Positions 1 to 5,673 of a stretch of DNA of 7,100 nucleotides are shown here, in pieces. Below the pieces are notes generated by a model. That model was not told where the DNA came from. It did not search any database and saw nothing but the letters and a program-made list of their open reading frames with translations. The translations under genes were made by a program, and so were the position numbers. Every line of letters starts with the position of its first letter. Positions within the stretch are counted from its first letter, which is position 1. Location of the stretch: the NCBI GenBank assembly GCA_003978675.1, contig QNYP01000008.1:1-7100 (forward strand). The letters are read 5' to 3'. Origin of the DNA: Hydrogenothermus sp. (lineage in GTDB: Bacteria > Aquificota > Aquificia > Aquificales > Hydrogenothermaceae).

Positions 1-20
1 TAAAAATCTTAGGAGACAAA

Positions 21-305
21 ATGCTTGCTACTACAATTTTAAAATACTGGAAAATTTTACTTGCTGTCGGAATAATTCTTGCAATAGGAGCATTGTTTAT
101 TCCAAATCAAATATTATCAAAAATTGTTGAAATGACTGGTTTTGCTATTTTAGCTTTAACTGCTTATGTTTTAGGATACAAAATGGCTACAGATGAAGCA
201 GAAAAATATATAAAGGAAGAATTTGAAAAACTAGCAAAAAGAGATATTAGATACAAAGTAATGAAAGACCAAATGATAAAAGGTCTTAGAAATGTTAAAA
301 GGTAA
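21..305 (+). CDS. Small membrane protein with two transmembrane segments, function unknown
   Basis: I do not recognise this 94-residue protein as a named family. It has a hydrophobic segment at about residues 11-28, a short polar turn containing PNQ (28-30), and a second hydrophobic segment at about 37-54. A highly charged, probably helical tail rich in Lys, Glu and Arg runs to the end. This predicts a helical hairpin in the inner membrane with a cytoplasmic tail. The ATG at 21 is preceded by AGGAG at 11-15, five bases upstream, which supports the start. Five bases separate its stop from the next gene, and a symporter follows that one, so co-transcription is likely. By inference it could be a small accessory subunit of the transporter. 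Known two-helix partners of other symporters, such as DUF485 proteins beside ActP, show no obvious motif match here. That the gene is real is fairly sure; its role is open. Confidence 0.75.
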   Translation: MLATTILKYWKILLAVGIILAIGALFIPNQILSKIVEMTGFAILALTAYVLGYKMATDEAEKYIKEEFEKLAKRDIRYKVMKDQMIKGLRNVKR

Positions 306-310
306 TAAAC

Positions 311-496
311 ATGTCAGAACTATCTAAAGAAAACAAATCCATAACAGTAAAGATGCTTAAAAAATATTTAGAAAATTATCCTGACCAAATCATAGTAAAA
401 ATATACACAGAAGTCTTAGAAAATTTTGAAGATGATGAGCTTGTCCCTGATTTGATTCTTAGGAATTTAGGACTTTCAGAAGAAGATTTTAAATAG
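311..496 (+). CDS. Small acidic hypothetical protein, 61 residues
   Basis: The product has no membrane segment, no cysteine pair and no motif that I recognise. Its N-terminal third is Lys-rich (about residues 6-19). The remainder is Glu/Asp-rich, with a likely helix-turn-helix-like alternation of amphipathic stretches and an acidic C-terminus ending EEDFK. The start ATG lies five bases after the stop of the upstream membrane-protein gene. An AAAAGG at 297-302, inside that gene's last codons, can serve as the ribosome binding site. Its stop codon (494-496) overlaps the GAGGG ribosome binding site of the transporter gene, so translation of the two may be coupled. The tight packing and shared strand argue for a real gene rather than a chance reading frame. 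Function unknown; a cytosolic partner of the neighbouring membrane proteins is only a guess. Confidence 0.65.
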   Translation: MSELSKENKSITVKMLKKYLENYPDQIIVKIYTEVLENFEDDELVPDLILRNLGLSEEDFK

Positions 497-505
497 AGGG
501 TAAAA

Positions 506-1768
506 ATGCAAACCCACAAAAAAACTCTCTTTGCTGGAATGGTAGGAAATATCTTAGAGTGGTATGACTTTGTTGTTTACGGTTTTCTTGCTTCTATTAT
601 TGGAAGGTTATTTTTTCCTTCTGGAGATGAAACTATTGAGTTATTAAAATCATTTGCTGTTTTTGCAGTTGGTTTTGTTATGAGACCTATTGGGGCTATT
701 GTATTTGGCTGGATTGGAGATAAATTTGGTAGAAAAAGAGCTTTAACAATATCTATTGTTTTAATGGCTATATCTACAACTGCTATAGGACTTCTTCCTA
801 CTTATGAAACAGTTGGAATTCTAGCTCCTACATTGCTTGTTTTACTAAAACTTATTCAAGGACTATCTGTTGGCGGAGAATATACTACATCTGTATCTTT
901 TCTAGTAGAACATGCTCCAAAAGATAAAAGAGGATTATATGGAAGTGTCGGAATACTTGGGGCTGTTGTTGGAATACTTTTAGGTTCTGCTTCAGGGGCT
1001 TTTATAACAAAGGTTTTATCTGAAGATGATTTATATAGCTGGGGCTGGAGAGTTTTATTTTTTTCTGGGATAATTCTTGGATTAGTAGGTTATTATGTCA
1101 GAAAGAATATTGATGAAACTCCTAAATTCTTAGAACTTGAGTATGAAGAATTAAAAAGTTCATCTCCTTTAAAAGAACTTTTAGAAAAGTATCCAAAGAA
1201 ATTATCTCAAGCTTTTGCTTTGAGTACTTTTCAGGCAGTAGGATTTTATACAATATTTGTTTACATAGCTAGCCACTTATCAGTATTTGTCAAATTTCCT
1301 AAATCTGTAGCCTTAACTATAAATACAACTAGTATGGTAATTCTTGCACTGCTTATACCAGTAATGGGATGGCTTTCCGATAAGGTAGGGAGAAAACCTA
1401 TCATTTTATTATCTACATTTTTGACAACAATATTAGCTTATCCACTATTTAAATTTATCTCATCAGGAAGTTTTGAAAATGCATTGATAGGGCAGGTTAT
1501 ATTTGCAATAATTACTGCTGGATTTATGGCAGTTTTACCAACTACATTAGTTGAGATTTTTCCAACAAAAGTGAGAAACTCTGGATATTCTATAGGATAC
1601 AACCTACCGTTTGCGATATTTGGTGGAACATCTCCGTTAATAGCAACAAAATTAATACAAACTACAGGAAATTTAGCCTCACCAGCACTTTATTTGATAT
1701 TTGCATCCTTAACTGCCTTTATAGCAGGAATTATATTAAAAGAAACTTCAAAGTTAGACTTAAACTAA
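506..1768 (+). CDS. MFS transporter of the metabolite:H+ symporter (MHS, ProP/KgtP-like) family
   Basis: This 420-residue polytopic protein has the expected length and hydrophobic pattern for 12 transmembrane helices in the inner membrane. The MHS signature GNxxEWYDFxxYG is at residues 14-26. The loop 2-3 motif GDKFGRKRAL (71-80) and its second-half counterpart SDKVGRKP (291-298) mark the two six-helix halves. Other family hallmarks are LIQGLSVGGEY (116-126), WGWR (179-182) before helix 6, DETP (203-206) in the central loop, and EIFPTKVRNSGYSIGYN (350-366). Characterised relatives take up organic acids or compatible solutes (alpha-ketoglutarate, citrate, shikimate, proline/betaine) with protons. 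The substrate cannot be read from these motifs. The start ATG follows AGAGGG at 495-500, which overlaps the previous stop codon. It is the last gene of the left cluster; a hairpin lies about 70 bases downstream. Confidence 0.93.
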   Translation: MQTHKKTLFAGMVGNILEWYDFVVYGFLASIIGRLFFPSGDETIELLKSFAVFAVGFVMRPIGAIVFGWIGDKFGRKRALTISIVLMAISTTAIGLLPTYETVGILAPTLLVLLKLIQGLSVGGEYTTSVSFLVEHAPKDKRGLYGSVGILGAVVGILLGSASGAFITKVLSEDDLYSWGWRVLFFSGIILGLVGYYVRKNIDETPKFLELEYEELKSSSPLKELLEKYPKKLSQAFALSTFQAVGFYTIFVYIASHLSVFVKFPKSVALTINTTSMVILALLIPVMGWLSDKVGRKPIILLSTFLTTILAYPLFKFISSGSFENALIGQVIFAIITAGFMAVLPTTLVEIFPTKVRNSGYSIGYNLPFAIFGGTSPLIATKLIQTTGNLASPALYLIFASLTAFIAGIILKETSKLDLN

Positions 1769-1776
1769 TAAAAAGG

Positions 1777-1803
1777 TAAATCCACCCGAAAATAAAAAGA
1801 TAA
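1777..1803 (+). promoter_or_regulatory. Weak sigma-28-like promoter candidate upstream of the PAS sensor gene
   Basis: TAAA at 1777-1780 is followed after exactly 18 bases by GATAA at 1799-1803. This reproduces the spacing of the flagellar/chemotaxis sigma-28 consensus (TAAA, 15 bases, GCCGATAA). The GCC of the -10 element is missing (AAA instead), so the match is partial and could be chance in such AT-rich DNA. An alternative housekeeping -10 (TATAAT, 1814-1819) lies just downstream but has no recognisable -35. Confidence 0.2.
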
Positions 1804-1835
1804 GAGAGGCGTTTATAATTTTAAACACTAAAAGC

Positions 1836-1872
1836 AAAACTACCTAAAGAACTATTATTTTAGTGTAGTTTT
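1836..1872 (+). terminator. Hairpin with T tail between the transporter and PAS genes: terminator or leader hairpin
   Basis: AAAACTAC (1836-1843) pairs perfectly with GTAGTTTT (1865-1872). Inside it CTAAA (1844-1848) pairs with TTTAG (1859-1863). The result is a 13-bp stem with one bulged T (1864) and a 10-base loop. The 3' arm ends in TTTT followed by CTT, like a weak intrinsic terminator for the transporter transcript; the stem is AT-rich, so strength is uncertain. It ends only 19 bases before the PAS start codon, so any promoter for that gene must lie upstream of or within it. Confidence 0.5.
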
Positions 1873-1878
1873 CTTGAT

Positions 1879-1883
1879 GGAGG
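1879..1883 (+). promoter_or_regulatory. Shine-Dalgarno GGAGG that fixes the PAS gene start
   Basis: GGAGG is placed eight bases before the ATG at 1892, which is ideal spacing. The in-frame alternatives TTG (1874) and ATG (1877) lie immediately before or overlap this element and have no ribosome binding site of their own. Initiation at 1892 is therefore preferred. Confidence 0.8.
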
Positions 1884-1891
1884 ATATAAAA

Positions 1892-3277
1892 ATGGCAAGA
1901 AACAAAGTTATTCCTAAAAACGTTGAATCAACTTTTAAAGTAAGTGAATTGTTTTTTTCAAAAACAAATTTGAAAGGAATTATTCTAGATGGTAATGAAG
2001 TATTTTATAAAGTAACAAAATACTCTCCAGAGGAACTTATTGGTAAACCCCATAATATAATTAGACATCCAGATATGCCTAGAATAGTTTTCAAAATGCT
2101 TTGGGATTTTATTCAAAATGATAAACCATTTGCAGGATATGTAAAAAATATAGCAAAAGACGGTTCCTATTACTGGGTTTTTGCTACTGTTGTTCCAGTT
2201 TATGATGATAATGGGAATAAGGAAAAATACCTATCAATTAGAATAAAACCAACATCTCATTTACTTACTATAGTTAAAAACCTATATAAAAAACTAAAGG
2301 AAATAGAAGAACAAAATAATGGTTCAATGGAAAAGTCTTACGAGGAACTTATAGAATCACTAAAAGCTATGGGGTATCCAAATTATGAGACATTTATGAT
2401 TGATGCTCTTATAGAAGAATTAAAAGATAAAGATGAGTATCTAAATAGAAAAATACCAAAAGAAAAATTTTCCGGAGATATTCATAGAATATATGGAATT
2501 TATAGAGATGCAAAAAAAATAGAAGCCATATATAAAACCACTTTCCAGAAAGTGAACTCCTTTGTTAATTTAGAAAAAGAACTGGAAAATAAATTTAAGT
2601 ATATATATGAAATAACAGATGAATTATCTCTTATTGCATTAAACTCGTCTGTAGAAAGTTATAAATTAGGTTCAACAGGAGCTTCTTTTTTTGTAGTTTC
2701 TTCTGAAATAAAAAAAGATTCAGAAAGAATAGGGAAACTAGTAAACGGATTAAGAAATGACATGAAAGGACTTCTGGACATTGTTCGCTCATCTGTTTTA
2801 TATATCAATGTTTCTAGACTTGAAATATTTGCAATTATATACTTCATAAATGAACTTGTTGAAGAATATAACAATGGACAAGATATATCTAAAAATAATA
2901 TAGAAAATTTAATGGATTTACTTAAAACTCTAAAACATTCTGCATCAAAAACTATAGAGCTTTCTATTTCTTTAGATGATTATTTAAAGAAAACTTTGAA
3001 TTACATAGACGAAATTGAAAATATAATCAAAGAATTACACTATATACAATTAAATGGTCTTGTTGAGTCTGCCAGACTTGGGGAACAAAAATTCTCAATT
3101 ATATTTAACCAGGTTAAAGAACTTGTAGAAAATACAACACAATTAATAGAAGAAATACTTCCTATGATTAAACATTCTTTGAAAGAAGCTGGAGATATTG
3201 AATATAACACTACAAAGGTTAAAAATTATATTAATCAAATATTAGAGGCTTATAAAACAGATTTAATATACACATAA
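1892..3277 (+). CDS. Soluble Aer-like PAS sensor with two divergent chemoreceptor signalling-tip segments
   Basis: With the start at 1892 the protein has 461 residues. Residues about 12-120 form an Aer-type PAS domain: N35, RHPDMP (58-63), W71 and KDG..YYW (90-96) sit where the FAD-binding PAS of E. coli Aer has its pocket residues. It may therefore sense redox or oxygen through flavin. A coiled-coil-like linker follows. Residues about 238-286 resemble the chemoreceptor tip (LIALNSSVES, then FFVVSSEIKK, against the canonical NLLALNAAIEAAR and FAVVAxEVR). Residues about 377-425 resemble it again (LNGLVESARLGE, then FSIIFNQVKEL) with a two-residue deletion. The QTN at the tip apex is lost in both copies. 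No transmembrane helix or HAMP domain is evident, unlike Aer, so it is probably cytosolic. No che gene is in the window. Coupling to CheA/CheW is uncertain; a repurposed signalling role is possible. Confidence 0.82.
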   Translation: MARNKVIPKNVESTFKVSELFFSKTNLKGIILDGNEVFYKVTKYSPEELIGKPHNIIRHPDMPRIVFKMLWDFIQNDKPFAGYVKNIAKDGSYYWVFATVVPVYDDNGNKEKYLSIRIKPTSHLLTIVKNLYKKLKEIEEQNNGSMEKSYEELIESLKAMGYPNYETFMIDALIEELKDKDEYLNRKIPKEKFSGDIHRIYGIYRDAKKIEAIYKTTFQKVNSFVNLEKELENKFKYIYEITDELSLIALNSSVESYKLGSTGASFFVVSSEIKKDSERIGKLVNGLRNDMKGLLDIVRSSVLYINVSRLEIFAIIYFINELVEEYNNGQDISKNNIENLMDLLKTLKHSASKTIELSISLDDYLKKTLNYIDEIENIIKELHYIQLNGLVESARLGEQKFSIIFNQVKELVENTTQLIEEILPMIKHSLKEAGDIEYNTTKVKNYINQILEAYKTDLIYT

Positions 3278-3306
3278 ACTATAATTTTAAAAAATTTTTT
3301 TAATTT

Positions 3307-3319
3307 CATTATAATAATG
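3307..3319 (+). promoter_or_regulatory. Candidate -10 TATAAT inside a 13-bp palindrome, upstream of the HU-family gene
   Basis: A perfect TATAAT lies at 3310-3315, about 34 bases before the start codon of the HU-family gene. It is centred in a perfect palindrome, CATTAT-A-ATAATG (3307-3319). No convincing TTGACA-like -35 is seen at 16-18 bases, although the upstream stretch 3284-3306 is A/T tracts that could act as an UP element. A repressor could occupy the palindrome, but AT-rich palindromes arise often by chance. Confidence 0.35.
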
Positions 3320-3348
3320 ATTACTAATAAGATTTTGAGGGTATACAT

Positions 3349-3642
3349 ATGACAAAGGCTGAAATTGTTAACTGGATTATGAAAAATAAGAAAACAAAAC
3401 TATCCAAAACAGATATTTCTAAGATAGTAAATGAAATTTTTAAAATCATTCATAAAGAACTTTTAGAAAAAAAAGACAATAAAAAAATAAAAATTTCAGG
3501 ATTTGGAACATTTATAATAAAAAAAAGAGCCCCTAAAATTGGTAGAAACCCTAAAACAAAAGAAGAAAAAATAATCCCTGAAAGGTTTGTAATTACATTT
3601 AAGGCTGGAAAAAAATTGCTAAATAGGATAAATTCTATATAG
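3349..3642 (+). CDS. HU/IHF-family DNA-bending protein
   Basis: This 97-residue basic protein has the usual family length. The N-terminal helical dimerisation part (1-44) is followed by the hallmark SGFGTF (50-55) and the beta-arm with GRNPKT (65-70). P68 is the proline that intercalates into the minor groove to kink DNA in this family. The end of the arm, ERFVITFKAGKKL (78-90), is closer to IHF-alpha (RVVTFRPGQKL) than to typical HU, but the two cannot be separated reliably by eye. It would act as a dimer compacting or bending DNA in the nucleoid. The ribosome binding site GAGGG (3337-3341) supports the ATG. A tRNA-Pro gene begins 7 bases after the stop, so the two are probably co-transcribed. 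Two poly-A runs (A8 at 3467-3474, A7 at 3481-3487) encode Lys-rich residues. Confidence 0.93.
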   Translation: MTKAEIVNWIMKNKKTKLSKTDISKIVNEIFKIIHKELLEKKDNKKIKISGFGTFIIKKRAPKIGRNPKTKEEKIIPERFVITFKAGKKLLNRINSI

Positions 3643-3644
3643 TC

Positions 3645-3726
3645 AAAATCGGAGCGTAGCTCAGGCGGTAGAGCACTGGCATGGGGGGCCAGAGGTCGGC
3701 GGTTCGAGTCCGCTCGCTCCGATTTT
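3645..3726. repeat. Perfect 12-bp inverted repeat formed by the tRNA acceptor stem plus flanks
   Basis: AAAATCGGAGCG (3645-3656) and CGCTCCGATTTT (3715-3726) are exact reverse complements. Seven pairs are the tRNA acceptor stem. The other five extend into the 5' leader and, on the 3' side, through the discriminator base into the trailer. Each strand reads stem then TTTT, so the unit resembles a bidirectional terminator between the convergent HU-tRNA and ruvB transcripts. The ruvB stop codon (3725-3727) falls partly inside the right arm. Confidence 0.7.
3650..3722 (+). tRNA. tRNA-Pro, anticodon GGG
   Basis: A complete 73-nt cloverleaf can be drawn by hand. The acceptor stem CGGAGCG/CGCTCCG has all seven pairs, and the D stem GCTC/GAGC has all four. 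The anticodon stem CTGGC/GCCAG has all five pairs, with loop ATGGGGG placing GGG at positions 34-36 (3683-3685) and G at 37. The variable loop is AGGTC, and the T stem GGCGG/CCGCT contains one G-U pair and loop TTCGAGT. C1-G72 and discriminator A73 are the identity features of bacterial tRNA-Pro, agreeing with the anticodon. It reads CCC and CCU codons. The CCA end is not encoded, so it must be added enzymatically. G+C is 51 of 73, far above its surroundings, as expected for a thermophile. It lies 7 bases after the HU-family gene and 2 bases before the ruvB stop on the other strand. Confidence 0.97.
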
Positions 3727-4678
3727 ATGTGTAATTTTTTATATGGTTAAGTCCCCTTTCTGTTATTACTCTACCCTTTGGGGTTTTAATAATAAATCCA
3801 ATTTTTATAAGATATGGTTCTATAACCTGTTCTATTGTATCTTGCTCTTCTGATAAAGCTATGCAAAGGGTTTTTATTCCTGTTGGTTTTCCTTCAAAGT
3901 TGAAAGCTAAAACTTTCAGATATTCCCTATCTTTAAAATCTAAACCATACTCATCAATACCTAAAAACTCAAAAGCTTCTAAAACAAGTTTTAAATCTAT
4001 TTCTTCTTTGTTTTTTACAACGGCAAAATCTTCTATCCTTTTTATTAGTCTATTTGCAATTCTTGGAGTTCCTCTACTTCGTTTCGCTATTTCTAAAGAG
4101 GCTTCATCTGTTATTTTAATTCCAAGCTTTTCTGCAGATTTTTTTATAATTTGGGACAAAGAGTTTTCATCGTAAAAATCAAATTGCAAAATTATCCCAA
4201 ATCTAGAAAGTAAAGGAGAAGAAAGTAGTCCTGCCCTTGTGGTAGCTCCTATTAGAGTAAATCTTGGAATATCTAGGCGAATAGTTTTTGCAGACCTGTC
4301 TTTTCCAATAAGTATATCTATCTTAAAATCTTCCATTGCAGAGTATAACAGTTCTTCAACAGACTTATTTATTCTGTGTATCTCATCAATAAACAGGACG
4401 TCTCCCTCCTCTAGAGAGGTTAAAATTCCTGCTAAATCTCCTTTTTTGTTTAAAATTGCTCCTGTGGTTGTTATTATGTTGGCATCTAGCTCTTTTGCTA
4501 TTAAGCTTGCAAGGGTTGTTTTACCAAGCCCTGGTGCTCCTGTAAATAGTATATGGTCTAATGGTCTTTTCTTCTGTTTACTTGCTTGTATAAATAGTTT
4601 TATCTGCTGTTTAACTTTTTCCTGCCCTATGTAATCATCTAAACTTTTTGGTCTTAAATCTAATATATTTTCACTCAT
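3725..4678 (-). CDS. ruvB: RuvB Holliday-junction branch-migration ATPase
   Basis: RuvB forms the hexameric AAA+ motor that, with RuvA, drives branch migration of Holliday junctions in recombinational repair. This 317-residue protein has near-normal length and every key element: Walker A GAPGLGKT (47-54), Walker B LFIDEIHR (95-102), sensor 1 GATTRAG (144-150), the SRFG segment with the likely arginine finger R159, and sensor 2 RGTPR (202-206). The C-terminal winged-helix domain reads GLDFKDREYL (245-254) through EPYLIKIGFI (287-296) to TPKGR (299-303). It is the last gene of the minus-strand operon. Its ATG overlaps the holA stop by four bases (4675-4678), and no strong ribosome binding site is visible, so translational coupling is likely. 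The stop codon lies beside the tRNA on the opposite strand. No ruvA or ruvC is in the window. Confidence 0.97.
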   Translation of the reverse strand: MSENILDLRPKSLDDYIGQEKVKQQIKLFIQASKQKKRPLDHILFTGAPGLGKTTLASLIAKELDANIITTTGAILNKKGDLAGILTSLEEGDVLFIDEIHRINKSVEELLYSAMEDFKIDILIGKDRSAKTIRLDIPRFTLIGATTRAGLLSSPLLSRFGIILQFDFYDENSLSQIIKKSAEKLGIKITDEASLEIAKRSRGTPRIANRLIKRIEDFAVVKNKEEIDLKLVLEAFEFLGIDEYGLDFKDREYLKVLAFNFEGKPTGIKTLCIALSEEQDTIEQVIEPYLIKIGFIIKTPKGRVITERGLNHIKNYT

Positions 4679-5673
4679 CTAACACAAAACTCTAAAACTA
4701 GATTTTCTAAAGATGTGTGTATATTCTCATATAAAACTTTTTGCTTATATTCAAGCTTATATAAAGCTTTTATTAACCATATTAGCTCTTCTTCTGATAA
4801 ACTCTTTGCAAGATTTAAAATTGTTGTTTGTTGTGGTTTATAGGTTAATCCTAATTTTGCAAATATTTCTGACACTGGCATTTTCTTCTTTTGAAAGTTC
4901 TTAAATAAAAGCAGTCTGTTTGCATAGGTTAGTATTAAGGACTGCACTTCAAATGGATGTATTTCTTGGGAAAATAATTTTTTTAGTATAGCTATGCTTT
5001 CTTTTGATTTTTTAAAGAATAAATCCACAAATGCAAAAACACTAACTTCAGGCGAAACGGTTATAACTATATCTATGTCTTTTTTTGTTATTATTTCTTT
5101 TCCCTCTGTATACAAGATTAGTTTTTCTATTTCTTGCTTTGTCGCATATAAATCTTTTGGTAATTTTGAAACTAAATACTTTAAATCTTCAGGATTAATT
5201 TGCTTTCCACTGTTTTTTAGTTTCTTATATACTGATATCTCAAAAGCTTTTGGGGTTAATTTTGGAGAATTTATAACTGTTGATATACTTAAAATTGTTT
5301 TTAGAGGCTGTTTTGCTTGAGGTTTTTCCTTCAAGGATACTAAAAATATCCTATCGGGTGAGTTTATCTTTTTTAAAAATTCCACAAATTCTACTTTTTC
5401 ATCTTTATTCAAATTTGATACAAAACTATCTATATCCCAAATAGTTGCTTCATTTCCTTCTGAAAATAAAGCTCCTGATGAAAAAACCTCTTTTATTTCT
5501 TTAAAACCTGTTTCATCCCCCCAAAAAAAGTGAAAATCTTTGTTTTTTGATTTAAATTTTTCAATAAACTGCTTTTTTAGTAAATTTTCAGCTCCATAAA
5601 TAAAAACAACTGGTTTTAAATCTACTTCATCTTTAGACTTTTTTATAAGCTGAATTAAGTTATGTTGGCTCAT
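4675..5673 (-). CDS. holA: DNA polymerase III delta subunit (clamp loader)
   Basis: The delta subunit opens the beta sliding clamp within the clamp-loader complex at the replication fork. The length of 332 residues fits (E. coli HolA has 343). The N-terminal AAA+-like domain begins PVVFIYGAENLLKKQFIEKF (21-40), the family's degenerate nucleotide-site region without a working P-loop, as expected for delta. RIFLVSLKEK (108-117) matches the strand ending domain 1. The middle helical domain contains DLYATKQEIEKLILY (174-188), and the segment EVSVFAFVDLFF (209-220) opens the C-terminal collar domain. The ATG overlaps the lptE-like stop by four bases (5670-5673) and the gene overlaps ruvB by four, so coupled translation is likely. 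The order lptE then holA is also found in many proteobacteria (leuS-lptE-holA). A T7G6 run on the coding strand (5529-5517) encodes F-F-W-G at about 49-52. Confidence 0.88.
   Translation of the reverse strand: MSQHNLIQLIKKSKDEVDLKPVVFIYGAENLLKKQFIEKFKSKNKDFHFFWGDETGFKEIKEVFSSGALFSEGNEATIWDIDSFVSNLNKDEKVEFVEFLKKINSPDRIFLVSLKEKPQAKQPLKTILSISTVINSPKLTPKAFEISVYKKLKNSGKQINPEDLKYLVSKLPKDLYATKQEIEKLILYTEGKEIITKKDIDIVITVSPEVSVFAFVDLFFKKSKESIAILKKLFSQEIHPFEVQSLILTYANRLLLFKNFQKKKMPVSEIFAKLGLTYKPQQTTILNLAKSLSEEELIWLIKALYKLEYKQKVLYENIHTSLENLVLEFCVR

Noticed and set aside
1..3. TAA at the window edge as the stop codon of an upstream gene in the same operon
   Set aside because: It is compatible with the close spacing, but the reading frame of any upstream gene cannot be seen, so nothing supports it.
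21..305. The 94-residue membrane protein as a DUF485 or DUF4212 type symporter subunit
   Set aside because: It has two helices and sits before a transporter, but those families accompany SSS-type symporters, not MFS, and none of their motifs is recognisable here.
1874..1891. Upstream in-frame starts TTG 1874 and ATG 1877 for the PAS gene
   Set aside because: They overlap or abut the GGAGG that is correctly spaced for the ATG at 1892, have no ribosome binding site of their own, and add residues not needed for the PAS domain.
2659..2874. Minus-strand open frame inside the PAS gene, and plus-strand frame 6366-6575 inside coaD
   Set aside because: Both lie wholly within well-supported genes on the opposite strand and show no family motif or ribosome binding site.
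3280..3313. TATAAT/ATTATA inverted repeat with A and T runs as a terminator after the PAS gene
   Set aside because: The pairing is entirely A-T with a long loop and there is no clear T tail after the arm. It is indistinguishable from ordinary AT-rich spacer.
3861..4634. Two plus-strand open frames (3861-4175 and 4239-4634) antisense to ruvB
   Set aside because: ruvB is unambiguous on the other strand with all AAA+ motifs. These frames have no ribosome binding site, and their Ser/Ile/Phe-rich products are typical of antisense reading of Lys/Glu-rich genes.
4713..5320. Two plus-strand open frames (4713-4904 and 4994-5320) antisense to holA
   Set aside because: Antisense shadows of a supported gene, with low-complexity hydrophobic/serine composition and no start signals.
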